The position numbers and the translations under genes are program-made. Under the pieces are notes generated by a model, which was given only the letters and a program-made list of their open reading frames with translations, was not told where the DNA came from and ran no database searches. Shown here one piece after another: positions 1 to 5,889 of a stretch of DNA of 8,304 nucleotides; the stretch's first letter is position 1, and every line of letters begins with the position of its first letter. The DNA comes from Acidobacteriota bacterium (GTDB lineage: Bacteria > Acidobacteriota > Terriglobia > UBA7540). Location of the stretch: NCBI GenBank assembly GCA_003165615.1, contig PLWR01000667.1, positions 1-8,304 on the forward strand, read 5' to 3'.

Positions 1-1
1 C

Positions 2-886
2 AAGGAAGGCAAGACTGGAATCTGCTTGAACGTTAATCCGTCACGGCCGGGAGCGGCCTACGGATACGTCGATATGGGCGGCTGGATCGGTGGCCAGGCG
101 GAGTATGTGATGGTCCCCTACGCTGATTTCAATCTGCTTAAACTGCCCGAAAAAGATCGTGTGATGCCCAAAATTGCGGACATTACGCTGCTCTCGGATA
201 TTTTCCCCACTGGGTATCACGGCGCGGTGACGGCGGGCGTGGGTCCGGGTTCCATCGTGTACGTGGCCGGCGGAGGGCCCGTGGGGCTGGCCTGCGCTGC
301 CGCCTGCCAGTTGCTTGGGGCCGCATGCGTCATCGTGGGAGACATGATTCCGGAACGCCTGGCGCAAGCCCGCAGCTTCGGCTGCGAAACCGTCGATCTG
401 AAAAAGGATGCTTCCCTCGGCGAACAGATTGACGCGATTATCGGCGAACCGGAAGTGGACTGCGCGGTGGATTGCGTGGGCTTTGAAGCGCGTGGCCACG
501 GCAAGGAAACTGTGGTCGAACGGCCGGCGGCGGTGCTCAATGCCCTGATGTCAGTGGTGCGAGCCGGCGGCGGAATGGGCATCCCCGGACTGTACGTCAC
601 GGATGATCCCGGCGGCGTGGATCAGAATGCCAAGACCGGAAACCTGAGCCTCCGCATCGGTCTGGGGTGGGCCAAATCACTGCACTTCATGACCGGCCAG
701 TGCCCGGTAATGAAATACCATCGGCAGCTTCTCCAAGCCATCTTGTACGATAAGATTCAGATCGCCAAGGCGGTAAACGCTACGGTGATTTCGCTCGACG
801 ATGCTCCGCAAGGCTATAAGGACTTCGATCGCGGCGCAGCCAGGAAGTTTGTCATCGACCCGCACCACATGGTTGAGGCGGAGTAG
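2..886 (+). CDS. fdhA: Glutathione-independent formaldehyde dehydrogenase (5'-truncated by window edge)
   Basis: This zinc- and NAD-dependent medium-chain dehydrogenase oxidises formaldehyde to formate without a thiol cofactor, in the cytoplasm. The reading frame is open from base 2, so the true start lies outside the window. The 294 visible residues match, from memory, Pseudomonas putida FdhA (about 399 aa) from its fourth structural-zinc cysteine (GICLNV here) to the end. About 100 N-terminal residues are missing, including the other zinc ligands. Visible hallmarks are YGYVDMGGW, the GGQAEYV.VPYADFNLLK block, LSDI.PTGYHGAV, the Rossmann glycines of VYVAGGGPVGLA, an acidic residue in VIVGDM that favours NAD over NADP, EPEVDCAVD.VGFEARGHG, the long loop typical of this subfamily (IPGLYVTDDPG), LGWAKS, and C-terminal ISLDDAPQGY and KFVIDPH. 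The family's tightly bound NAD allows dismutation; that is known for P. putida, not shown here. No in-frame lesion is seen. A hairpin follows the stop by 13 nt. Confidence 0.95.
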   Translation, partial: KEGKTGICLNVNPSRPGAAYGYVDMGGWIGGQAEYVMVPYADFNLLKLPEKDRVMPKIADITLLSDIFPTGYHGAVTAGVGPGSIVYVAGGGPVGLACAAACQLLGAACVIVGDMIPERLAQARSFGCETVDLKKDASLGEQIDAIIGEPEVDCAVDCVGFEARGHGKETVVERPAAVLNALMSVVRAGGGMGIPGLYVTDDPGGVDQNAKTGNLSLRIGLGWAKSLHFMTGQCPVMKYHRQLLQAILYDKIQIAKAVNATVISLDDAPQGYKDFDRGAARKFVIDPHHMVEAE

Positions 887-899
887 GTAAGAATGAGAA

Positions 900-931
900 T
901 CCCCTCCTGGTCACAGTTGGCCGGGAGGGGA
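900..931 (+). terminator. Hairpin after fdhA, possible terminator
   Basis: An 11-bp stem with a 10-nt loop starts 13 nt after the fdhA stop. CCCCTCCTGG at 901-910 pairs with CCGGGAGGGG at 921-930 with one G.T wobble, and 900/931 adds a T-A pair. Only three T residues follow (934-936), so it is not a textbook intrinsic terminator. Its place just after the gene makes an end-of-transcript role likely. Confidence 0.55.
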
Positions 932-939
932 GATTTAAC

Positions 940-993
940 GGCGGCTTTACGCCGCCATTTGAATGCATCATGTGGCGGGATAAACCCGCCGCA
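940..993. repeat. Inverted pair of REP-like hairpin units
   Basis: Two short palindromes lie head to head. The first is GGCGGC-TTTAC-GCCGCC (940-956). The second is GGCGGG-ATAAA-CCCGCC (974-990), extendable to 971-993 with one wobble. The 18-mer 940-957 and the reverse complement of 973-990 match at 15 of 18 positions. Two of the three differences are the closing base pair of the stem, C-G in one and G-C in the other. The 15-nt spacer holds ATGCAT (963-968), close to the symmetry centre. The pair sits between convergent genes and resembles the REP/BIME class of dispersed palindromes. Whether it is repeated in the genome cannot be seen here. Confidence 0.7.
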
Positions 994-1004
994 CCGCATC
1001 CCAA

Positions 1005-1039
1005 ACTTTTCACTTTTGTCTTTTGCATTTTGCCTTTTG
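1005..1039. repeat. 7-bp tandem repeat, consensus NCTTTTG
   Basis: Five contiguous heptamers can be read: ACTTTTC, ACTTTTG, TCTTTTG, CATTTTG and CCTTTTG. A decayed continuation runs to about 1053. The array lies between convergent genes and 40 bp from the end of the DUF155 gene. Similar 7-nt short tandem repeats are known in cyanobacteria; a function here is unknown. Confidence 0.7.
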
Positions 1040-1079
1040 ACTTGCTTTTGCAGCTTCGCCTCCGCTGCGCAAACCCTCC

Positions 1080-2168
1080 TCACGGCTTGCCCTTAAACAG
1101 GAAGACCAACTCGATAATCAGAATAATCACCACCCCCAGTTCCAGGACGAAGCCCCGGGCCTGATGGAACTTTCCCACCATAAACTGGTAGAGCTCACCC
1201 GCCGTGCGGAGTTTCTGGTCAACCAGGTTTCGGTAGTCAGGCACGCCGACTTTGGTGGCTGCCAGGCGGTAGAGGCGGGCGTAAAACATATCGCTCAAGA
1301 ATTTGATGGCGGTGTCGATGCGCTCGGTCAATTCCGTAACCTCGAGGCGCAAGGCGTTCAGGCGTTCGGCCTCCCGCGCCAGCTTCCAACGGGACAGAAA
1401 TCCGCCTCCCTTGTCCAAAGACCGGTACACCCCCTTCAGCACCTGGGTGAGCACCGCATCGTAATGGCGGAATTCCAGAAGCTGGGTGTTGGCGTACTCC
1501 AGCAGTTGAATGGTGGGCGCCGCGCCTTCCTCCGTGTCATAGATCAAGGCGGCTGTCCAGCCGGGGACGAGCAGATCGGTGGGATAGTAGGAAATGCTCG
1601 ATTGCAGGACTTCCTGGCGCTCGGCATCGGACAACGCCGTGGTTTCTCCCCGCACGATCTGGGCGATTTCGGCGCCGTGCTGAGCCAATAATTCGGCAGC
1701 GGTGGCAGGCCCGCCGCCCGCACCGGATGCCTCGCGCAGGTACACGATGTAGTAATCCTCGGTGAGCTGGTTCGGATAGGGTTTGACCAGCGCCGGCGCC
1801 ACGAGTTTCAGCCGCTCGCGGATGATCTTCATGGCGCGGTCCTCGGCTCCGGGGCCCGCCATCCAGCGGCTGGACTGTTCCACCAGCGAGGGCCACTCCA
1901 ACTCAAACTGGAGTTCGAGGTCGACGCTCACCACGCCGTATTCGTAGTACTTCACCTTCCCTTCGATGCGGCGGTGGGGTTCGATTTCGATGGGGGCAAT
2001 GGCCTCTACCACGGGAGGCTGCTCAAAGCGCACATACTCCGGAGTAGGATGGGCGAAGCTGGGGCTGCGCTCGTCCGCTACCCCTAAGATGGTGCGCAGG
2101 CGGTCAAGCAGGATGCTGTCCGCCACATCGCACATGATCAGGACTCGAAATGAACCGCGAAGAGGCAT
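1080..2168 (-). CDS. DUF155/RMD1-like C-terminally membrane-anchored protein
   Basis: The 362-aa protein fits the DUF155 family (yeast Rmd1, Sif2/Sif3; human RMND1), which has bacterial members of unknown function. Visible family features are an aromatic YYEYGVVSVD segment near residues 74-83, and LLEYANTQLLEFRHYD at 222-237. A helical, probably coiled-coil stretch follows at 262-305, including ELTERIDTAIKFLSDMFYARLYR. Then comes VPDYRNLVDQKL, and one hydrophobic segment at about 339-358 (VLELGVVIILIIELVFLF) ends in a short basic tail. This tail-anchored layout, with a cytoplasmic body and a C-terminal helix in the membrane, is usual for the family. The frame is open further upstream to 2384, but that extension is low-complexity and runs into a palindromic repeat. 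The ATG at 2168 has a GGAG five bases ahead and is preferred. The eukaryotic relatives act in mitochondria; the bacterial role is not known. Neighbours give no clue. Confidence 0.75.
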   Translation of the reverse strand: MPLRGSFRVLIMCDVADSILLDRLRTILGVADERSPSFAHPTPEYVRFEQPPVVEAIAPIEIEPHRRIEGKVKYYEYGVVSVDLELQFELEWPSLVEQSSRWMAGPGAEDRAMKIIRERLKLVAPALVKPYPNQLTEDYYIVYLREASGAGGGPATAAELLAQHGAEIAQIVRGETTALSDAERQEVLQSSISYYPTDLLVPGWTAALIYDTEEGAAPTIQLLEYANTQLLEFRHYDAVLTQVLKGVYRSLDKGGGFLSRWKLAREAERLNALRLEVTELTERIDTAIKFLSDMFYARLYRLAATKVGVPDYRNLVDQKLRTAGELYQFMVGKFHQARGFVLELGVVIILIIELVFLFKGKP

Positions 2169-2173
2169 TTTGA

Positions 2174-2177
2174 CTCC
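2174..2177 (-). promoter_or_regulatory. Ribosome binding site fixing the DUF155 gene start
   Basis: Read on the minus strand, GGAG lies five bases before the ATG at 2168. It favours this start over the upstream in-frame ATGs (coordinates 2249 and 2384), which would place coding sequence near or over the palindromic repeat. Confidence 0.6.
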
Positions 2178-2301
2178 ATCAGGCCACCGGGTGCGCACAG
2201 CATTGGCCGTACAATCGGGACGGCTTTCAGCAGGGGACAAGAATCTCATGCCTTGGGGGGCGCGGCAAGGATGACTTAAGGCAACATGGTGGGGAAATGG
2301 T

Positions 2302-2385
2302 AGTGGAGCAGTTTGGCATTCTGTAGCGTCGATCTCCGATCGACGGCGACGGTCGGAGACCGCCGCTACAGAAAACTGCACCACT
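2302..2385. repeat. 84-bp nested palindromic element (two inverted hairpin units)
   Basis: The element reads as two inverted copies of one unit. The outer arms AGTGGAGCAGTTT (2302-2314) and AAAACTGCACCACT (2372-2385) are complementary with one mismatch. CTGTAGCG (2321-2328) pairs with CGCTACAG (2364-2371). Inside, each half folds alone. The left stem CGTCGATC/GATCGACG with loop TCC is 2327-2345 and is perfect. The right stem CGACGGTC/GACCGCCG with loop GGA is 2347-2365 and has one wobble. The left copy has a six-base insertion (GGCATT, 2315-2320). It lies in the divergent spacer upstream of the TonB-C-like gene and ends 33 bp before its -10 box. It looks like a dispersed repeat element; copies elsewhere cannot be seen. 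Confidence 0.75.
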
Positions 2386-2417
2386 GACGGGGGAATGCCC
2401 CGCTCGCCGATTGGGCT

Positions 2418-2423
2418 TATAAT
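2418..2423 (+). promoter_or_regulatory. -10 box (TATAAT) of the TonB-C-like gene
   Basis: A perfect TATAAT lies 25 bp before the ATG at 2449, which implies a leader of about 19 nt. No good -35 hexamer is found at the normal spacing (2395-2400 reads ATGCCC), and there is no extended TGn. The box is flanked by a short inverted repeat, TTGGG (2411-2415) and CCCAA (2430-2434), which could be a small operator or chance. Confidence 0.55.
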
Positions 2424-2435
2424 GGGAACCCCAAT

Positions 2436-2440
2436 GGAGG
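2436..2440 (+). promoter_or_regulatory. Ribosome binding site of the TonB-C-like gene
   Basis: GGAGG lies eight bases before the ATG at 2449. It decides for this start, which gives a clean signal peptide, over the ATG at 2395, which lies upstream of the -10 box. Confidence 0.7.
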
Positions 2441-2448
2441 GGCCTGCG

Positions 2449-3126
2449 ATGAAGCAATTGCTCCTGGCCGTGCTGGTATTTGGAATTGCTCACACTCTTA
2501 CCGCCCAGACCGAGACGTCAAGAGTAACGCCTCCCTTCCAACCGGCTGAGGCTCGCTCTGTCACCGACATACGGTACAATCCCTGCGGCGTGCCTGGGAT
2601 TGTGGTGTTGTACGCCCTTATAAGCGAATCGGGCGAGGTTCAGGAGGTTGAGGTCCGGCGGAATATTGCCTGCCTTACTCAAATTGCGGTCCAGGCTGTA
2701 AAAGGGTGGAAATTTTCTCCAGCCACGTTCGCGGGCAAGGCCATCGCCTCGAGAATACCTGTGGCGGTCACCTTCGAATCCCAGTCCTCGGCTCCCAATC
2801 CCTTTCCTCTTCCGAAGCCGGTACCCCAGACCGCGGCGGCGGTCCAAGCAGAGTTCCAGCCAGTGGAGGTGACCCGCGCGGGCTTGCCGCCCTTTCACCC
2901 AGGTTACGCGTTCGCTGAGGGGACCGTTGCGCTGGAAGTCACCGTGGGTGCGAAAGGAGAAGTGGAGGTGATCAAGGTCCTTCGTGATATTCCCCCTTTT
3001 ACCGCAAACGCCAAGGCCGTGGTGGGGGACTGGCAGTTCATGCCCGCCACTTTCAACGGCCGCCCGGTCCCGTCCAAGATTCTCCTCGCGTTCGTCTCCC
3101 CACCGTTCGTCACCAACGGCCCGTGA
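2449..3126 (+). CDS. Exported protein with two TonB-C-like domains
   Basis: This 225-aa protein starts with a signal peptide (MKQLLLAVLVFGIAHTLTAQ, cleavage near residue 20). Two similar domains follow at about 45-110 and 150-217, joined by a proline-rich linker (about 111-140). Both domains have the TonB C-terminal pattern. A strand pair around a G-E turn (SESGEVQEVEV; GAKGEVEVIKV) leads to an alanine-rich helix, then W-x-F-x-PATF-x-G and a last strand (GWKFSPATFAG; DWQFMPATFNG). True TonB has an N-terminal membrane anchor and a long Pro-rich spacer that spans the periplasm. Here the hydrophobic N-terminus looks cleavable and the linker is short, so energy transduction is doubtful. It may instead bind envelope partners. 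Cys46 and Cys75 in domain 1 could form a disulfide. It is probably transcribed alone from its own -10 box. Family placement is fairly sure; role unknown. Confidence 0.75.
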   Translation: MKQLLLAVLVFGIAHTLTAQTETSRVTPPFQPAEARSVTDIRYNPCGVPGIVVLYALISESGEVQEVEVRRNIACLTQIAVQAVKGWKFSPATFAGKAIASRIPVAVTFESQSSAPNPFPLPKPVPQTAAAVQAEFQPVEVTRAGLPPFHPGYAFAEGTVALEVTVGAKGEVEVIKVLRDIPPFTANAKAVVGDWQFMPATFNGRPVPSKILLAFVSPPFVTNGP

Positions 3127-3134
3127 ACGGGCCG
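3117..3134 (+). terminator. Hairpin with the stop codon in its loop
   Basis: A perfect 7-bp GC stem, CGGCCCG (3117-3123) with CGGGCCG (3128-3134), has the loop TGAA, and the TGA stop of the TonB-C-like gene is 3124-3126. There is no T-tract. It may act as a 3' end or stability element, or be chance in GC-rich sequence. Confidence 0.4.
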
Positions 3135-3154
3135 CGGATGCATGCCTAGAACGC

Positions 3155-3245
3155 CATCAACAATCGCAAACCACCCATCGAAATTTGCCAATCCCCGCTC
3201 CCCAACAACTCATCGGATATCGCCAATCGAAAATCGACAAAGGCC
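3155..3245. repeat. 7-nt-phased degenerate tandem array, core AATCGNN
   Basis: Thirteen consecutive 7-nt units can be read in constant phase from 3155. The clear ones are AATCGCA (3162), CATCGAA (3176), CATCGGA (3211), TATCGCC (3218), AATCGAA (3225) and AATCGAC (3232). Decayed units lie between them without any shift of register. The array fills most of the spacer between the TonB-C-like gene and the E1 gene. Its last units supply the -35 box of the next promoter. Confidence 0.65.
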
Positions 3246-3261
3246 CGACTCTTGTTATACT
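3234..3261 (+). promoter_or_regulatory. Promoter of the E1 gene, probably giving a leaderless or near-leaderless mRNA
   Basis: TCGACA (3234-3239, five of six matches to TTGACA) and TATACT (3256-3261) are 16 bp apart. Transcription should begin near 3267-3269, which is at or just before the ATG at 3270. A leader of zero to about three bases would remain, or about 11 if the ATG at 3279 is used. The -35 box overlaps the last AATCGAC heptamer of the upstream array. Confidence 0.6.
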
Positions 3262-3269
3262 GAGAGAAT

Positions 3270-5717
3270 ATGACCCCTATGACCGATGAAGCAGTGTTTG
3301 ACGCCTTCCGCCGATGGGGATACCTTGCGGCAGACCTCGACCCCCTGGGTTACATAAAACCCCTGGTGCCTCCCGAAATTGCGCTGGAAGGCGAAGCCGC
3401 GGCGCGGGCGCGCGGCCACTATTGCGGCACGATAGGCGCGGAATTCATGCACATTCCCGCTGGTGAGCGCCGCCGATGGGTGGCCGAACGCATGGAAGCA
3501 GAGCCATCGCCGGTGGATTCCAACCGTGTGCTTGAACGCCTGATTCGCGCCGGCAACTTCGAGCAGGTTTTGCAATCGCGCTACATTGGAACCAAGCGCT
3601 TCTCCCTGGAAGGCATCGTCGCCTTGATCCCGGTGATGGATGAGGTGCTGGATTGCGCCGGTACGTTGGGGGCGGAGCAGATGGTCCTCGGCATGAGCCA
3701 CCGTGGGCGGCTGAACGTGATGGTCCACATCGTGGGCAAGTCGGCAGAGGACGTCTTCTCGCGCTTTGAGGACGTTGCCCCCCGCAGTTTCCTGGGCGGC
3801 GGCGACGTGAAGTATCACCTGGGCGCCACCGGCAATTATGTGACCGCCCGCGGCGCGAATGTGGAGATTCACCTGGTATCGAATCCCTCCCACCTGGAAG
3901 CAGTTGATCCCGTGGCCATGGGACGCGCGCGCGCTAAGCAGGCTCGCCTTTGCGGCCGCGGCACGCGGTGTGTGCTGCCCGTGCTGTTGCACGGCGACGC
4001 GGCGTTTGCGGGCCAGGGGACGGCGGCGGAAACGCTCAACATGGCGGACTTGGACGGCTACACCGTGGGGGGCACGGTACACGTGGTGGTGAACAACCTG
4101 ATCGGGTTTACCGCCAATCCCCAGGACACATCATCCTCGCGCTTTGCTGCCGACGTGGCCAAGCGCCTGCCCATCCCGATTTTTCACGTGAATGCCGAGG
4201 ATCCTGACGCCGCTGTACGCGTGGCGCGCTGGGCGGTGGAGTATCGTTACAAATTCCACAGCGACGTGGTCATCGACCTGATCGGCTACCGCCGTCATGG
4301 GCACAGCGAGATCGATGATCCCACTACCACGCAGCCCGTGCGCTACCGCCGAATTGCCGCGCTGCCGCCATTGTGGGAATCCTATGCGCGCCGCCATCAG
4401 ACCGACCCCGCACCCCGCGTGGCGGAAATTCGCGGGGAGTTTGAGGCGGCGCTCAAGCACGCCCGCAACGTCCGCAAGGCCCCCCGGCTCAGCCAGCTTC
4501 CTTCCTATTGGGACGCCTATCAGGGCGGGGGCTACGATCCGGCGCGGGAGGTGGACACGGCCGTGCGTGCCGAGGAGCTAAAGACCATCGGCGAGCTCAT
4601 GGTGCGCGTTCCGTCAGGCTTCTCCATTCATCCCAAAGTGAAAAAGCTGATGGACCAGCGCGTGCAGATGACGCAGGGCCGCCATGCCATTGATTTCGGC
4701 ACGGCGGAGTTGCTGGCCTACGGTTCACTTCTGCGGCGCGGAATACCGGTGCGCTTGACCGGCCAGGACAGCCGCCGCGGCACCTTCAACCAGCGGCACG
4801 CGACACTGATCGATACGGAGACGGAGGCCGCGTACACGCCGCTCGCGAACATGGCCTTCCCGCAACCGGCGTTTGAAGTTTACGACTCACCCCTTTCGGA
4901 AGCCGCGGTGCTGGGATTCGAATATGGATACAGCCGCGATTATCCCGAGACGCTGGTGCTGTGGGAGGCGCAGTTCGGGGACTTCGCCAACGGCGCGCAG
5001 GTTTTAATCGATCAGTTCATCACCGCGGGCGAAGACAAGTGGGGCCTGCTCTCCGGGTTGGTCATGCTGCTGCCGCACGGTTACGAGGGGCAGGGGCCGG
5101 AGCACTCCAGCGCGCGCATGGAACGATTCCTGCAACTCGCCGCGCGCGACAACATGCAGATTTGCCAGCCCACCACCGCGGCCCAGTACTTTCACATGCT
5201 GCGGCGGCAGGCGCTCCGGCCCTGGCGTAAACCCCTGGTAGTCTTCACTCCCAAAGGAATGCTGCGGCAGGCCGCCGCTATGTCACCTTTGCAGGAATTC
5301 ACCAGCGGCCGCTTTCTGCCAGTGATTCCTGACCCCGAGGCCGTGGACCCCACACGCGTGCTGCTGGCCACGGGCAAGTTCGTTCATGAATTGCGGGCAG
5401 AGCGCAAGAAGCGTGGTGACACGCAAACCGCCATCTTCGCGCTCGAACAACTTTATCCTTTTCCGGAGAAAGAATTGCTTGCCGCGCTCAGACAATACAA
5501 CACGGTGCGGGAAGTGGTGTGGGTGCAGGAAGAGCCCGCCAATATGGGCGCGATGTTATTCCTCTTGCCGCGCCTGCGGCGATTGGCAAGACCGCGCACG
5601 GTGCTCTCCGTAAAACTCTCGGAAAGTCCCAGCCCGGCAACCGGTTCCGGCAAAGGACATGAGTTGCAGCAGAAGACCTTGCTTTCACTGGCATTCACCA
5701 AACCCAAGGCGGCATAA
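3270..5717 (+). CDS. sucA: 2-oxoglutarate dehydrogenase E1 component, short form
   Basis: This is the thiamine-diphosphate (ThDP) E1 subunit that decarboxylates 2-oxoglutarate and passes the succinyl group to lipoyl-E2 in the TCA cycle. The 815 residues hold the full catalytic core. YIGTKRFSLEG is at 105-115, and MSHRGRLNV at 142-150 carries an active-site His144. GDVKYHLG is at 178-185 and NPSHLEAVDPV at 205-215. GDAAFAGQG (Asp243) and NNLIGF (Asn276) are the Mg/ThDP ligands, and YRRHGHSE is at 340-347. GQDSRRGTFNQRH (498-510), WEAQFGDFANGAQV (565-578), PHGYEGQGPEHSSAR (602-616) and WVQEEPANMGA (751-761) complete it. E. coli SucA has about 933 residues; this protein lacks the N-terminal E2-binding region and has no E2-like domain as in mycobacterial Kgd. 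Unusual residues are Ile116-Val117 where relatives have GE or AE, Leu277 for Gln, and Ala309 for Gly. No sucB or lpd lies in the window. The start is 3270 or 3279. Confidence 0.93.
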   Translation: MTPMTDEAVFDAFRRWGYLAADLDPLGYIKPLVPPEIALEGEAAARARGHYCGTIGAEFMHIPAGERRRWVAERMEAEPSPVDSNRVLERLIRAGNFEQVLQSRYIGTKRFSLEGIVALIPVMDEVLDCAGTLGAEQMVLGMSHRGRLNVMVHIVGKSAEDVFSRFEDVAPRSFLGGGDVKYHLGATGNYVTARGANVEIHLVSNPSHLEAVDPVAMGRARAKQARLCGRGTRCVLPVLLHGDAAFAGQGTAAETLNMADLDGYTVGGTVHVVVNNLIGFTANPQDTSSSRFAADVAKRLPIPIFHVNAEDPDAAVRVARWAVEYRYKFHSDVVIDLIGYRRHGHSEIDDPTTTQPVRYRRIAALPPLWESYARRHQTDPAPRVAEIRGEFEAALKHARNVRKAPRLSQLPSYWDAYQGGGYDPAREVDTAVRAEELKTIGELMVRVPSGFSIHPKVKKLMDQRVQMTQGRHAIDFGTAELLAYGSLLRRGIPVRLTGQDSRRGTFNQRHATLIDTETEAAYTPLANMAFPQPAFEVYDSPLSEAAVLGFEYGYSRDYPETLVLWEAQFGDFANGAQVLIDQFITAGEDKWGLLSGLVMLLPHGYEGQGPEHSSARMERFLQLAARDNMQICQPTTAAQYFHMLRRQALRPWRKPLVVFTPKGMLRQAAAMSPLQEFTSGRFLPVIPDPEAVDPTRVLLATGKFVHELRAERKKRGDTQTAIFALEQLYPFPEKELLAALRQYNTVREVVWVQEEPANMGAMLFLLPRLRRLARPRTVLSVKLSESPSPATGSGKGHELQQKTLLSLAFTKPKAA

Positions 5718-5724
5718 TTCTATT

Positions 5725-5889
5725 ATGTTGATCGACACCCGCCTCAATTGCGAGGATTATTGCCTCCTGCCCAACAACGGGAAACGCTACGAGATTATTG
5801 ATGGAGAACTGTTCGTAACCCCTTTCCCTCACCTCTCCCCTGTTCCCCGGCTTTACGCTCCCTCTTTCCCGACTCGTCTGGTAGGCTAG
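5725..5889 (+). pseudogene. N-terminal remnant of a Uma2 (DUF820) family nuclease gene
   Basis: Seven bases after the E1 stop, an ATG opens a 54-codon frame. Its first 35-38 residues are a typical Uma2 N-terminus: LNCEDYCLLPNNGKRYEIIDG then ELFVTP. After about residue 38 the similarity stops (LSPVPRLYAPSFPTRLVG). The frame ends at 5889, four bases inside the end of the convergent glycosidase-like gene. Uma2 proteins are about 180-200 aa with PD-(D/E)XK nuclease-like catalytic residues further on, none of which remain. No frame downstream resumes the family, so the rest was deleted rather than frameshifted. No clear ribosome site is seen (AAGGCGG at 5706-5712 is 12 bases away). It could be expressed as read-through from the E1 gene, but a functional product is unlikely. 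Confidence 0.7.

Noticed and set aside
41..499. 152-codon open frame antisense to fdhA
   Set aside because: The fdhA frame is conserved along its length; the antisense product is low-complexity with no family signature.
970..1164. Small gene across the convergent spacer (64 codons, +)
   Set aside because: The frame is made of the REP-like unit, the heptamer repeat and the antisense end of the DUF155 gene.
1164..1691. 175-codon open frame antisense to the DUF155 gene
   Set aside because: The opposite strand has the family motifs and the C-terminal membrane helix; this frame has none and no good start signals.
2169..2384. N-terminal extension of the DUF155 protein by 72 residues
   Set aside because: It would run into the palindromic repeat, shows no family similarity, and the ATG at 2168 has a well-spaced GGAG.
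2395..2448. Earlier ATG (2395) for the TonB-C-like gene
   Set aside because: It lies upstream of the TATAAT box and would bury the signal peptide; the ATG at 2449 has a GGAGG.
3155..3245. CRISPR array
   Set aside because: Units are only 7 nt and contiguous, with no spacers and no cas genes.
3255..4082. 275-codon open frame antisense to the start of the E1 gene
   Set aside because: It overlaps strongly conserved E1 coding sequence, has no recognisable domain, and is a by-product of GC-rich codon use.
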